DNA from: Rhodalgimonas zhirmunskyi | Lineage (GTDB): Bacteria; Pseudomonadota; Alphaproteobacteria; Rhodobacterales; Rhodobacteraceae | NCBI GenBank assembly: GCA_030848925.1 | Contig: JANFFA010000001.1 | Location: forward strand, 310,001-374,000 | Length of the DNA: 64,000 bases | Reading direction: 5' to 3' | Shown: positions 7,387 to 16,691 of the stretch, piece by piece | How positions within the stretch are numbered: the stretch's first letter is position 1 | Layout: each line of letters starts with the position of its first letter | Translations under genes and position numbers: made by a program | Notes under the pieces: generated by a model | What the model was told of the DNA's origin: nothing | The model's database searches: none | The model's input: the letters and a program-made list of their open reading frames with translations, nothing else

Positions 7387-8754
7387 ATGAGTGATTGGCA
7401 AAAATCCGGCTGGCGCGCAAAACCGCGTGTTCAGATGCCGGACTACACGGATCAGGACGCGCTTCATGCCGTCGAGGCACAGCTCGCCAAGTATCCGCCG
7501 CTCGTCTTCGCCGGCGAGGCGCGGCGCCTCAAGGAACAACTTGGTGCCGCCTCCCGCGGCGAGGCGTTCCTGTTGCAAGGCGGCGATTGCGCCGAAAGCT
7601 TCGAGCAATTCTCGGCCGATGCGATCCGCGACACCTTCAAGGTGATGCTGCAAATGGCGATGGTGCTGACCTTCGGCGCCAAGGTGCCAGTGGTCAAGGT
7701 TGGCCGCATGGCGGGCCAGTTCGCAAAACCGCGCAGCGCGCCCACCGAAACGCTCGAAGGCGTCGAACTGCCCAGCTACCGTGGCGATATCATCAACGAG
7801 TTGGCCTTCACCGAAGCCGCCCGGATTCCCGATCCGGCCAAGATGCTTCAGGCCTACACACAGGCGGCGGCGACGCTGAACCTGCTGCGCGCGTTTTCAA
7901 CCGGCGGCTATGCCGATGTGCATCAGGTCCACGCCTGGACGCTCGGCTTCACCGAAAGCCAGAAATCCGAACGCTACCGCGAGATGGCCAACCGGATTAG
8001 CGACACGCTTGATTTCATGACCGCCGCCGGCGTCGACAGCGAACGTTCTGCCGCGCTGCATCAGGTCAATTTCTACACCTCGCACGAGGCGCTTTTGCTG
8101 GAATACGAAGAGGCCCTGACGCGGGTCGATTCGACTTCGGGCAAATGGCTGGCAGGCTCGGGTCACATGATCTGGATCGGCGATCGCACCCGGCAGCCCG
8201 ACGGCGCGCATGTCGAATACGCGCGCGGTGTGCTCAACCCGGTGGGCCTTAAATGCGGCCCCTCGATGCAGGTCGATGATCTCAAACGCCTGATGGCGAC
8301 GCTCAACCCGGAAAACGAAGCCGGCAAGTTGACCCTGATCGCGCGGTTCGGCGCGGGCAGTGTCGGCGAACATCTTCCGCGCCTGATCAAGGCGGTCGAG
8401 GAAGAGGGCGCCAAGGTGCTTTGGGTGTGTGATCCGATGCACGGCAACACGATCAAATCGGCGACCGGTTTCAAGACCCGCCCGTTCCAGTCGGTGCTGC
8501 GCGAAGTGCAGGAATTCTTCGCCATCCACAAGGCCGAGGGCACGATCCCCGGCGGCGTTCACTTCGAGATGACCGGGCAGGACGTGACCGAATGCACCGG
8601 CGGCGTGCGCGCCGTGACGGAAGAAGACCTCTCGTCGCGTTATCACACCGCCTGCGATCCGCGTCTCAACGCCTCGCAGTCTCTCGAACTGGCCTTCCTC
8701 GTGTCCGAAGAACTGACAGCACTGCGGCAGGAAAGCCAAGCGAAAGCCGGTTAA
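7387..8754 (+). CDS. Class II 3-deoxy-7-phosphoheptulonate (DAHP) synthase
   Basis: Catalyses the first step of the shikimate pathway, condensing phosphoenolpyruvate and erythrose 4-phosphate. The 455 residues match the plant/bacterial class II length. Characteristic segments are [11 protein letters not shown] near residue 60, [14 protein letters not shown] near 100, WIGDRTRQ near 260 and CDPMHGNT near 345, which supply phosphate-binding and metal ligands. The ATG at 7387 is chosen because the family starts with a short polar segment and CGGAGAAAG lies upstream. A strong hairpin terminator follows, so this is probably a single-gene transcript. Confidence 0.95.
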   Translation: MSDWQKSGWRAKPRVQMPDYTDQDALHAVEAQLAKYPPLVFAGEARRLKEQLGAASRGEAFLLQGGDCAESFEQFSADAIRDTFKVMLQMAMVLTFGAKVPVVKVGRMAGQFAKPRSAPTETLEGVELPSYRGDIINELAFTEAARIPDPAKMLQAYTQAAATLNLLRAFSTGGYADVHQVHAWTLGFTESQKSERYREMANRISDTLDFMTAAGVDSERSAALHQVNFYTSHEALLLEYEEALTRVDSTSGKWLAGSGHMIWIGDRTRQPDGAHVEYARGVLNPVGLKCGPSMQVDDLKRLMATLNPENEAGKLTLIARFGAGSVGEHLPRLIKAVEEEGAKVLWVCDPMHGNTIKSATGFKTRPFQSVLREVQEFFAIHKAEGTIPGGVHFEMTGQDVTECTGGVRAVTEEDLSSRYHTACDPRLNASQSLELAFLVSEELTALRQESQAKAG

Positions 8755-8797
8755 GGTTTTGGCTTAAGATTTCGCCGTAAGGCACTGATAAAACATC

Positions 8798-8835
8798 AAA
8801 ACGCCCCGAGGAAGGAACAATCTCGGGGCGTTTTT
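8798..8835 (+). terminator. Rho-independent terminator after DAHP synthase
   Basis: AAAACGCCCCGAG (8798-8810) pairs with CTCGGGGCGTTTT (8822-8834) across an 11-base loop and ends in a run of five T. It lies about 45 bases after the stop codon and is the textbook form. Confidence 0.9.
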
Positions 8836-8909
8836 ACGTTCGGGGGCCTTCTGGCTGTGGCGCGCATGGACCAGACGCACGCCGCGCCCCGAAACTGTAC
8901 GGATTTACG

Positions 8910-9743
8910 TCAATCGTCGGATTTGATCAGCCGCAGGTAGCTGGGCCGCTTGCCCGCGCTTTCCCCGGTTTTTCTCGGTGTTGTCGTTTGACCTGCAAAG
9001 GGCCTGTCGGCTTCGCCAAAACCCGGCTTTGATCCAAGGTGGTCTCTCAGCCGCGCGCGCAGCGCCGCCGCCGTTTCCTCGATATCGCGGGCGCGGTCCT
9101 GTCCAATCCCGTCAAGGCCGTCTTCCAGCGGGTCTTCATCTGTAAGGGCCGACGCCTCGTCCTCGGCAAGGATTTCCTTGCGGGGCGGAAACGGGTGCGT
9201 CGTGCTGTCCAGACCACGCAACTCGGTCTTGGTCACTTCGAACCGGCGCGGCCCGCGCCCGATCTTGCCGTCGGTCTCGAACGCGCCCAGAATTCGGGTC
9301 ACATCACCGAAATCGCTCATCATCGGCAGCAATACCATCTGTCCGCTCAGGGCAGGGCGGCCAATGCCGCCCTCGGCCTCCAGCGTCAGCCGCGCCGCCG
9401 CGGGCCGGTTGGTCACCGTTTCAATCGTTTCGGCAAAGGCCTTGCGCCCGGCAGGCGGCAGGAAAGAAGAAATCGGCATCCCGCGCACTTCCATGCCCAT
9501 CAGGTCGCACAGGTGCATCCCCGCGATGCGCAACCGTGCCAGCCCCGGGGCGATTTTCTCAAGGATGAAGGCATATTCGAGGGCGTTTTCGATCCCGCGC
9601 GGGTCTATGTCCGAGCGTCTGGGAACCTCGCTGCCTCGCCGCAGCCCTTCCCAATAGGCTTCAACCTCGCGCAGTGCGCGAAACTTTGGCGCGTGGAAAA
9701 AATCGCCCATCTCGATCACGTTCCCGTCTGTCCGTCCAAACAT
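8910..9743 (-). CDS. PAS-domain protein (PAS_5 type)
   Basis: Product of about 277 residues, cytoplasmic. The first 150 residues form a PAS_5-type sensory domain common in Rhodobacterales and related alphaproteobacteria: it opens MFGRTDGNVIEMGDFF and includes PRRSDIDPRGIENALEYAF. The rest is low-complexity, polar and probably disordered, with no output domain. The ATG at 9743 is chosen because the family starts there and GGGGGT lies upstream; in-frame starts at 9764 and 9812 are alternatives. Its ligand and partner are unknown. Confidence 0.75.
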   Translation of the reverse strand: MFGRTDGNVIEMGDFFHAPKFRALREVEAYWEGLRRGSEVPRRSDIDPRGIENALEYAFILEKIAPGLARLRIAGMHLCDLMGMEVRGMPISSFLPPAGRKAFAETIETVTNRPAAARLTLEAEGGIGRPALSGQMVLLPMMSDFGDVTRILGAFETDGKIGRGPRRFEVTKTELRGLDSTTHPFPPRKEILAEDEASALTDEDPLEDGLDGIGQDRARDIEETAAALRARLRDHLGSKPGFGEADRPFAGQTTTPRKTGESAGKRPSYLRLIKSDD

Positions 9744-10000
9744 CCCGGCACCCCCGGCTCCCATAGTCTCGCGCCCCGAAAACGGCGGGCATTCAGCGGC
9801 GCGCGAAACCATAAGATTTCGTTAACCTACCCGTTATTGTCTTACCCAAGTCTTAATATGCCACAGTTCTGCCCCAATTTCTCCTAATTTTGCCACAAGT
9901 GGTTAACCTCGGCGGGGGATTGCGCAAGGGTCATCCATCTTGCCCCGCGCCGCCGAACCTCCTAAGCAGTCCCGACAATATGCGCCACGCGGGAGAGAAG

Positions 10001-10894
10001 ATGACCAATTCCATGACGGCATTCGCCTCGGGCAAGGGGCACGGTGGGGCCGGGTTCTCATGGACCTGGGAATTGCGCAGCGTCAACGCCAAGGGGCTCG
10101 ACCTGCGCCTGCGCGTGCCCGACTGGGTCACCGGGCTCGAAGCGGGCCTGCGCGCCGCGCTCTCCGCCACGCTTGCCCGTGGGTCTGTCACACTTTCCCT
10201 GCGCCTCACCCGCGAGGACGAGGCGCTGCGCCTCGGGATCAATCAAACCCAGCTCAGCGCCGTGCTCGAAGCCATGGCCGAGGTCGAAGAGACCGCAATG
10301 GCGCGCGGCGTCAGCCTCGCCCCGGCGACGGCGGCCGACATCCTCGGCCAGCGCGGCGTGCTCGAACAGGTCAGCGGTGATGAAGACCCCGCACCGCTGA
10401 AAAAGGCGCTGCTCACCGATTTCGAAGCCATCCTCGCCGATTTCTGCGCCATGCGCGCCACCGAAGGCGCCGCCCTGCAAGAGGTGCTGTTGGCTCAACT
10501 CGACAGCATCGATACACTCACCGACCAAGCCGCCGCCGCCGCGCTCGCCCGGCGCGACGAGATGCAGGCCAACCTGCAAGCCGCGCTCGCCCGCGTGACC
10601 GAGAACAGCACCGCGGTCGATCCCGCCCGCGTCGCACAGGAACTTGCCCTGATCGCCGTGAAGGCCGACATCACCGAGGAACTCGACCGGCTCAAGGCCC
10701 ATGTCACCGCCGCGCGCGACCTGATCGCCAGCGATGGCCCGGTCGGCCGCAAGCTCGATTTCCTCAGCCAGGAATTCAACCGCGAAGCCAACACGCTCTG
10801 CTCCAAATCGCAGTCCAAGACGCTCACCGCCATCGGGCTAGAGCTGAAGGCCGTCATCGACCAGATGCGCGAACAGGTTCAGAACGTCGAATAA
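10001..10894 (+). CDS. YicC family protein
   Basis: A 297-residue member of the YicC/YloC family; E. coli YicC has been reported to act as an endoribonuclease. The N-terminus MTNSMTAFASGKG and the segments ELRSVNAKGLDLRLRVP and DFLSQEFNREANTLCSKS are family signatures. GGGAGAGAAG lies upstream of the ATG at 10001, which is preferred over longer in-frame starts. It stands directly before gmk with a 9-base gap, a pairing conserved in many bacteria. Confidence 0.92.
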   Translation: MTNSMTAFASGKGHGGAGFSWTWELRSVNAKGLDLRLRVPDWVTGLEAGLRAALSATLARGSVTLSLRLTREDEALRLGINQTQLSAVLEAMAEVEETAMARGVSLAPATAADILGQRGVLEQVSGDEDPAPLKKALLTDFEAILADFCAMRATEGAALQEVLLAQLDSIDTLTDQAAAAALARRDEMQANLQAALARVTENSTAVDPARVAQELALIAVKADITEELDRLKAHVTAARDLIASDGPVGRKLDFLSQEFNREANTLCSKSQSKTLTAIGLELKAVIDQMREQVQNVE

Positions 10895-10903
10895 GGGTCT
10901 GAC

Positions 10904-11569
10904 ATGATAGAAGAAAAACGAACCGAGCCTCGGCGCCGCGGCCTCCTCATCATCCTCAGCTCGCCCTCGGGCGCGGGCAAATCCACCCTCACCGCGCGGC
11001 TGCGCGACTGGGATCCCTCGATCCGGTTTTCCGTCTCGGCCACCACCCGCGCCCCGCGGCCGGGCGAGGTGGACGGCAAGGATTACCACTTCATGACAGA
11101 GCAGGATTTCCAACGCGACGTGGCCGACGGTGACATGCTCGAACATGCCCATGTGTTCGGCAATTTCTACGGCTCGCCCCGCGCCCCCGTCGAGGCCGCC
11201 ATCGACGAGGGTTGCGACGTGCTGTTCGACATCGATTGGCAGGGCGCGCAACAAATCCAGAACTCGGCACTGGGGCAAAACACGCTATCGATCTTCATCC
11301 TGCCGCCGTCGATCACGGAACTGCACCGCCGCCTCGTCAGCCGTGGCCAGGACAGCGAAGAGGTCATCGCCAAACGCATGCGCAAAAGCTGGGACGAGAT
11401 CAGCCACTGGGCCGAATACAGCCACGTCCTGATCAACGACGATCTGGATGACACCGAAGAAAAGCTGAAATCCATTGTCACTGCCGCGCGCCTCAAGCGC
11501 CTGCAACAGCCGGGCCTCAACGCCCATGTCAAACGGCTTCACGCCGAATTCGAGGAGATGACCCGATGA
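10904..11569 (+). CDS. gmk: Guanylate kinase
   Basis: Cytoplasmic kinase converting GMP to GDP with ATP, 221 residues. The P-loop [10 protein letters not shown] lies at about 19-28. The GMP-binding region includes [20 protein letters not shown] near 42-62, and [10 protein letters not shown] near 105-114 is the conserved hydrophobic core. The N-terminus is about ten basic residues longer than E. coli Gmk. It forms an operon with yicC upstream, and its stop overlaps the next start by four bases (ATGA). Confidence 0.97.
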   Translation: MIEEKRTEPRRRGLLIILSSPSGAGKSTLTARLRDWDPSIRFSVSATTRAPRPGEVDGKDYHFMTEQDFQRDVADGDMLEHAHVFGNFYGSPRAPVEAAIDEGCDVLFDIDWQGAQQIQNSALGQNTLSIFILPPSITELHRRLVSRGQDSEEVIAKRMRKSWDEISHWAEYSHVLINDDLDDTEEKLKSIVTAARLKRLQQPGLNAHVKRLHAEFEEMTR

Positions 11570-12090
11570 CACTCTGGAAACTCGACGACCAGCGCCCGCA
11601 ATGCCACGAGGATACATGGGTCGCCCCCGATGCGAACCTGATCGGCAATGTCGTGCTGGAAGAGGGGGCTTCGGTCTGGTTCGGCGCCACGCTGCGCGGC
11701 GATAACGAGGAAATCCGCGTCGGGCGCGGCTCCAATGTGCAGGAAAACTGCGTCTTTCACACCGATATGGGCTATCCGCTCAGCATCGGCGCGAATTGCA
11801 CCATCGGCCATAAGGTCATGCTGCACGGCTGCACCATCGGCGACAATTCCCTGATCGGCATGGGCGCCACCATCCTCAACGGCGCCAAGATCGGCCGCAA
11901 CTGCCTGATCGGGGCAGGGGCGCTGATCACAGAAAACAAGGAAATCCCCGACGGCAGCCTCGTCATGGGCGCACCGGGCAAGGTGGTGCGAGAGCTCGAC
12001 GGACCGGCGATTTCCATGCTCAAGGCCAGCGCACTGCACTATCAGGACAACATGCGCCGCTTCCGCGACGGCCTGTCTCAGATGGGCTGA
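11566..12090 (+). CDS. Gamma-class carbonic anhydrase family protein
   Basis: Product of 174 residues with a left-handed beta-helix made of hexapeptide repeats (for example [19 protein letters not shown]). Three histidines in the pattern FHTD, GHK and LHG match the zinc ligands of the YrdA/PaaY/CamH family. Whether it hydrates CO2 or has another role is open, since many family members are inactive as isolated. It is translationally coupled to gmk. Its last 13 bases overlap the convergent gene on the other strand. Confidence 0.9.
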   Translation: MTLWKLDDQRPQCHEDTWVAPDANLIGNVVLEEGASVWFGATLRGDNEEIRVGRGSNVQENCVFHTDMGYPLSIGANCTIGHKVMLHGCTIGDNSLIGMGATILNGAKIGRNCLIGAGALITENKEIPDGSLVMGAPGKVVRELDGPAISMLKASALHYQDNMRRFRDGLSQMG

Positions 12091-12554
12091 TCCGGGTCGT
12101 CTGAACGACCCTCTGATCCGGTCGGCTCAGACGCCGTTGGCGCAGCAATACCGTCAAGATAGGTGGCGGTTGTGTCTGTCAGCGGCGCTTCGGTCATCAA
12201 CTTCAGGTCCAGCGTCGGAAAATCCCGGCGCAATTCCCACAAAACATGCTCGGGGCGCAACAGATCCGGGGCGCAAATCGTCACGCGGCCTGAATAGCGC
12301 GCAGCACTCAGCCGCTCGGCGATGTCATAGACGTCGTAATCCGCACAGCAAAGCCAGCAGATCACTTCGCACGGCTGCACCTTTTGCAGCATCTCTGGCG
12401 CGACGTCCTTGTAGCAAATCTGCACCGGCGCAAGGTTTGCGGGCGCAGGCGTGCATTGCGGCGCGATCGGTCCAGAATCGCCGCAGCCGACGACACTGAC
12501 AGAAACAGGTTGTGCATTCCTCCGAGTATCGGAGTGGTTCATGAGGCGTCCCAT
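12078..12554 (-). CDS. Conserved-looking hypothetical protein
   Basis: Product of 158 residues, no family recognised. There is no convincing signal peptide. The central part, residues about 45-125, alternates strand-like and helical segments ([38 protein letters not shown]) and reads like a small alpha/beta fold; the last 20 residues are polar. Five cysteines are clustered in the N-terminal half. GGGGG lies 9 bases before the ATG; an ATG four codons on is possible. It ends inside the tail of the convergent carbonic anhydrase gene. Confidence 0.65.
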   Translation of the reverse strand: MGRLMNHSDTRRNAQPVSVSVVGCGDSGPIAPQCTPAPANLAPVQICYKDVAPEMLQKVQPCEVICWLCCADYDVYDIAERLSAARYSGRVTICAPDLLRPEHVLWELRRDFPTLDLKLMTEAPLTDTTATYLDGIAAPTASEPTGSEGRSDDPDQPI

Positions 12555-12666
12555 AGATTGAGAACCCCCTTATTTACTTACGGTAAACGCTGACGAGATC
12601 AGCTTGTGCGTTCTGTTGCGGGCGCCATGATGCCGATCGAAACTTTACGCAAGTAAAAAAAGCTAT

Positions 12667-12682
12667 CGATCATTAGTGATCG
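12667..12682. promoter_or_regulatory. Palindrome in the phoR upstream region
   Basis: CGATCA-TTAG-TGATCG is a perfect inverted repeat with a four-base loop. It lies in an AT-richer part of the 287-base gap between the divergent hypothetical gene and phoR. It could be an operator, but no matching regulator was identified. No further gene was seen in the gap. Confidence 0.35.
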
Positions 12683-12841
12683 AATGAATTTTGATCGCAG
12701 CGTTACAATTGTGTCGCTTTGGCCACCCTATTGTTGTGAGTGTTACCATCGAACCGGATGCGCCCGTCGTTTGACCTTCGGCTTCGGTCTGGGCATTGAT
12801 ACGCCAAGCTGCCCCCGCGGCCCTATCGGAGAGATTGATCC

Positions 12842-13921
12842 ATGGATACGCCCCCCTCTGCCGCCTCCGGAGTGACTGCCACACCCGAGGAAGAGGCCGC
12901 GCAAACGGTGGTCGTTGCGCTGGCGTTGCCCGCGCTGATGATCGCGCCGGATGAACGGATCTCGGCAATCAACGAAAAGGGCGTGGCGCTTCTGGGGAAA
13001 CAGGCCGGTCGGCATTACATATCGTCACTGCGCCAACCCGATCTGCTCGAAGCGATCGAACGCTGTGCCGCGACAAAGGCGCCCCAAAAGACAAACTACC
13101 TCAGCCAGCAAGGCGGGCAGGATGCCACCTATATCGCCAACGCGTCTTGGTTCGACCTGCCGCCCGCCAAGGGCGTTTTGGTCAGTTTCGAAGATGTCAG
13201 CCATCTGGAACACGCGGGCCAGATGCGGCGCGATTTCGTCGCCAACGTCAGCCACGAGTTGCGCACACCGCTAACCTCGCTCATGGGGTTCATCGAAACC
13301 CTGCGCGGCCCCGCCCGCGATGATTCCGAGGCACGGGCGCGGTTTCTCGACATCATGCAACGCGAAGCCGAGCGGATGGAACGTCTGGTCAAGGATCTGC
13401 TTTCGCTCAACCGGGTGGAAAGCGAAGAGCGGGTCCGCCCGACAAGCGAGGTCGATCTTGCCGCGCTTTGCCGATCCGTCGTGCACACCATGACACCACT
13501 TGCCGATAGCGCGGGCGTGACCCTTGTCAAAGACCTGCCCGAGTCATTGGTCGCCCCCGCTGACGAAGATCAACTGCGCCAGGTTCTGACCAACCTGATC
13601 GAAAACGCCGTGAAATATGGAGGCAGCGGCGGCGAGGTGGTGTTGCGCCTGCAAGGCTCGCCCCGCGAGGCGGCAATGCGCGGCCCCGCCGCGATCCTGT
13701 CGGTCTCGGACAAGGGGCCGGGAATTCCGCTTGTTCACATTCCCCGCCTGACCGAACGGTTCTATCGCGTCGATTCTCACCGCTCGCGGGTGGTGGGCGG
13801 CACGGGCCTCGGATTGGCCATCGTCAAACATATCATCAACCGTCATCGCGGTCGGCTCAAGATCGAAAGCACACAGGGGCAGGGCACCTGCTTCACCGTA
13901 ATCCTGCCGCTCTCCGTTTGA
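12842..13921 (+). CDS. phoR: Phosphate regulon sensor histidine kinase PhoR, without membrane segments
   Basis: Two-component kinase of 359 residues that phosphorylates PhoB when phosphate is scarce. A PAS-like domain spans about residues 25-120, HisKA about 125-195 with phospho-acceptor H138 in NVSHELRTP, and HATPase_c about 235-358 with N box LTNLIENAVKYG and G boxes DKGPGI and GGTGLGLAI. Enterobacterial PhoR has membrane anchors; none is visible here, so this protein is probably soluble and reads PstSCAB-PhoU indirectly. GGAGAG lies upstream of the ATG. It precedes the pst operon but is separated from it by a Pho box. Confidence 0.92.
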   Translation: MDTPPSAASGVTATPEEEAAQTVVVALALPALMIAPDERISAINEKGVALLGKQAGRHYISSLRQPDLLEAIERCAATKAPQKTNYLSQQGGQDATYIANASWFDLPPAKGVLVSFEDVSHLEHAGQMRRDFVANVSHELRTPLTSLMGFIETLRGPARDDSEARARFLDIMQREAERMERLVKDLLSLNRVESEERVRPTSEVDLAALCRSVVHTMTPLADSAGVTLVKDLPESLVAPADEDQLRQVLTNLIENAVKYGGSGGEVVLRLQGSPREAAMRGPAAILSVSDKGPGIPLVHIPRLTERFYRVDSHRSRVVGGTGLGLAIVKHIINRHRGRLKIESTQGQGTCFTVILPLSV

Positions 13922-14021
13922 TTTCAAGTAGATAGAGACCGTATTGCGTCTTCAGTCCTGCGCTGGCCCATCACTCCGCGCGCGCGTCCGGGTGGCCAAA
14001 AAAACCGCCGAACGCCGCGCT

Positions 14022-14050
14022 TGTCATGAAACTGTTACACGCCTGTCACA
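14022..14050 (+). promoter_or_regulatory. Pho box upstream of pstS (three heptamers)
   Basis: TGTCATG (14022-14028), TGTTACA (14033-14039) and TGTCACA (14044-14050) repeat at an exact 11-base period with four-base spacers. This matches the PhoB operator, whose heptamers resemble CTGTCAT at 11-base steps. It lies 82 bases before the pstS ATG. The extra heptamer would allow more than one PhoB dimer to bind. Confidence 0.85.
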
Positions 14051-14131
14051 AAAGCATTGCGTGCGGGCCTTAGGCCGCAGCCAAGGCCCTCGTCGAATGG
14101 GGGCCAGCTGACAAATTTTCAGGAGTGATCC

Positions 14132-15172
14132 ATGACCTTCCTCAAAACCGCTGCCTCGGCCCTGGCCATCGGCGCCATCTCTGCCTCGGCGGCCACTGCG
14201 CGCGACCAGATCCAGATCGCAGGCTCCTCGACCGTGCTGCCCTATGCCGCGATCGTGGCCGAAGCCTTCGGTGAAAACTTCGATTTCCCGACCCCCGTGG
14301 TCGAAGGCGGCGGCTCGGGCGCCGGGCGTAAGAAACTCTGCGAAGGTGTGGGCGAAAACACCATCGACATCGCCAACTCCTCGTCGCGCATCAAGCAATC
14401 CGATATCGACAACTGCGCCTCCAACGGCGTGACCGAGATCCAGGAAGTGCGCATCGGCTATGACGGCATCGTCTTTGCCTCGGACATCAACGGCGCCGAA
14501 TTCGCCTTCACCCCCGCCGATTGGTACAACGCGCTGGCCAAACAGGTCGTGGTCGACGGCAACCTTGTCGACAACCCCAACAAGACCTGGGCCGATGTGC
14601 GCGCCGACCTGCCCGCACAAGACATCATGGCCTTCATCCCCGGCACCAAGCACGGCACCCGCGAAGTGTTCGACGTGAAGGTGATCGAAGCGGGCTGCGA
14701 AGAAACCGGCGCCTTCGACATCTTCAAAGAGGCCAATGGCGGCGACAAGAAGGCCGCTGGCAAATCCTGCAACGCGCTGCGCACTGACGGCGTTTCGGTC
14801 GACATCGATGGCGACTACACCGAAACCCTCGCCCGGATCGATGCCAACAAGACTGCCATCGGCGTCTTTGGCCTGTCGTTCTACCAGAACAACACCGACA
14901 AGCTGCGCGTTGCCACCATGGGCGGCGTTGTCCCGACGGTCGACTCCATTGCCACGGGCGAATACCCGGTCTCGCGTCCGCTCTACTTCTACATCAAGAA
15001 CGCGCATCTCGACGTCATTCCGGGTCTTCAGGAATATGTCGAATTCTTCGTCTCCGATGATATGGCCGGCCCCGATGGCCCGCTCGCGGAATACGGTCTC
15101 GTGCCCGATCCCGAACTGGCCAAGACGCAAGAAGCCGTTGCCAACCGCACGCCGATGGCGCCGCTGAACTGA
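14132..15172 (+). CDS. pstS: Phosphate ABC transporter substrate-binding protein PstS
   Basis: Periplasmic phosphate-binding protein, 346 residues. A signal peptide covers about residues 1-23, cleaved near ATA. The mature N-terminus has IAGSSTVLPYA, a phosphate-contacting loop, and GGGSGAGRKKLC and NSSSRIKQSD follow as further ligand loops. AGGAG precedes the ATG. It is the first gene of pstSCAB-phoU-phoB and lies directly behind the Pho box. Four cysteines in the mature protein could form disulfides. Confidence 0.95.
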   Translation: MTFLKTAASALAIGAISASAATARDQIQIAGSSTVLPYAAIVAEAFGENFDFPTPVVEGGGSGAGRKKLCEGVGENTIDIANSSSRIKQSDIDNCASNGVTEIQEVRIGYDGIVFASDINGAEFAFTPADWYNALAKQVVVDGNLVDNPNKTWADVRADLPAQDIMAFIPGTKHGTREVFDVKVIEAGCEETGAFDIFKEANGGDKKAAGKSCNALRTDGVSVDIDGDYTETLARIDANKTAIGVFGLSFYQNNTDKLRVATMGGVVPTVDSIATGEYPVSRPLYFYIKNAHLDVIPGLQEYVEFFVSDDMAGPDGPLAEYGLVPDPELAKTQEAVANRTPMAPLN

Positions 15173-15239
15173 CCTTTGGGTCTGCGCAGGCAACGCCCCT
15201 CGCGGTGTTGCCTGCATCCTCAACCGTGGATTGGATGAC

Positions 15240-16691
15240 ATGAGCGTTAGCGTCCTTATCACCATCGTGCTGGGCCTTGCCGCGATCGGCTATGTCCTTG
15301 CCCGCCGCAGGGCGCTTGCCGTGGTCGACGGTGACTCGCGCAAACTGCACTCGCGCACCGGCTATTACGGCCAGTTCGTTTTTCTGATGACAGCGGTTCC
15401 CGCGCTTCTGGTGATGCTGGTCTGGCTTTTCGTGCAGCCGGTCCTGATCGAAAGCCGCATCGGCGGCATGATCCCCGAAAGCGCGTTCCCCGAGGGTGGC
15501 GAACTCACCCTCGTGATGAGTGACGTGCGCCGCATCAGCAATGGCCTCGACGCGATCGAGGCAACGGGGCAGGGCGCCGCCGCCGCGCTGGACGCCACCG
15601 CCACCGATGTGCGCGCCGAAATGGCCGCCGTCGGCGTGGCCCTTGGCTCGGATGTCTCGCCCGAGGTGCTGAGTGCGGCCCAAAGCTATCGCAAGATGCA
15701 GCACACCGGGGCGTTCTGGCTGTCCATAGTGGCGCTGGCCACCGCGCTCGCCTTTCTTGTCGGTTCGCTCTCGCGGATCCGCGCCGATCAGCGCGCCCGC
15801 AACATCTCGGAAAACTTCGTTCTGGCGCTGCTGATAGGGGCCTCGCTCGTCGCCATCGCGACGACGCTTGGCATCGTGCTTTCGCTGGTGTTCGAAACCT
15901 ACCACTTCTTCCAGCTTTACCCGTGGCAGGATTTCTTCTTCTCGCTCACCTGGAACCCGCAATTCCGGGGCGGCTCGGATCTTGGCTTCATCCCTCTGAT
16001 CTGGGGCACGCTCTACGTCTCTTTCGTGGCGCTGATCGTTGCCGTGCCTGTCGGTCTGATGATCGCGATCTACCTTGCCGAATACGCCGGTCCCAAGCTG
16101 CGCAGCGTCGCCAAACCCGCGATCGAGGTGCTCGCCGGCATCCCGACAATCGTCTATGGCCTGTTCGCGCTGATCACCGTCGGCCCGTTCCTGCGCGACT
16201 GGATCGCACAGCCAATGGGGCTGGGTGACAGCTCGTCTTCGGTGCTCACGGCGGGGCTGGTCATGGGCATCATGCTCATCCCCTTCGTTTCGTCGCTGTC
16301 CGATGACATCATCAACGCCGTGCCCCAATCCATGCGCGATGGCTCCTATGGGCTGGGCGCGACCCAGTCCGAGACGATCAAGCAGGTGGTCCTGCCCGCC
16401 GCCCTTCCCGGCGTCGTCGGCGCGATCCTTCTCGCCGCGTCGCGGGCCATCGGCGAAACCATGATCGTGGTCATGGGGGCAGGGGCCGCAGCCAAGCTCA
16501 GCCTCAATCCGCTGGAAGCGATGACAACCGTGACGGTGAAAATCGTCAGCCAGCTGACCGGTGACACCGAATTCGCCAGCCCCGAAACGCTGGTCGCCTT
16601 CGCGCTCGGTCTCACGCTCTTTACCTTCACGCTCGCCCTCAACGTTCTCGCGCTCTTCATTGTGCGCAAATACCGGGAGCAATACGAATGA
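15240..16691 (+). CDS. pstC: Phosphate ABC transporter permease PstC
   Basis: Inner-membrane permease, about 483 residues, longer than E. coli PstC (319) because of an N-terminal region with extra membrane segments and a periplasmic stretch around residues 75-150. The C-terminal half holds the binding-protein-dependent transport domain; the EAA loop lies at about 365-385 (MRDGSYGLGATQSETIKQ). The ATG at 15240 is preferred over an in-frame TTG nine bases earlier. Its end overlaps the pstA start by four bases. Confidence 0.93.
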   Translation: MSVSVLITIVLGLAAIGYVLARRRALAVVDGDSRKLHSRTGYYGQFVFLMTAVPALLVMLVWLFVQPVLIESRIGGMIPESAFPEGGELTLVMSDVRRISNGLDAIEATGQGAAAALDATATDVRAEMAAVGVALGSDVSPEVLSAAQSYRKMQHTGAFWLSIVALATALAFLVGSLSRIRADQRARNISENFVLALLIGASLVAIATTLGIVLSLVFETYHFFQLYPWQDFFFSLTWNPQFRGGSDLGFIPLIWGTLYVSFVALIVAVPVGLMIAIYLAEYAGPKLRSVAKPAIEVLAGIPTIVYGLFALITVGPFLRDWIAQPMGLGDSSSSVLTAGLVMGIMLIPFVSSLSDDIINAVPQSMRDGSYGLGATQSETIKQVVLPAALPGVVGAILLAASRAIGETMIVVMGAGAAAKLSLNPLEAMTTVTVKIVSQLTGDTEFASPETLVAFALGLTLFTFTLALNVLALFIVRKYREQYE

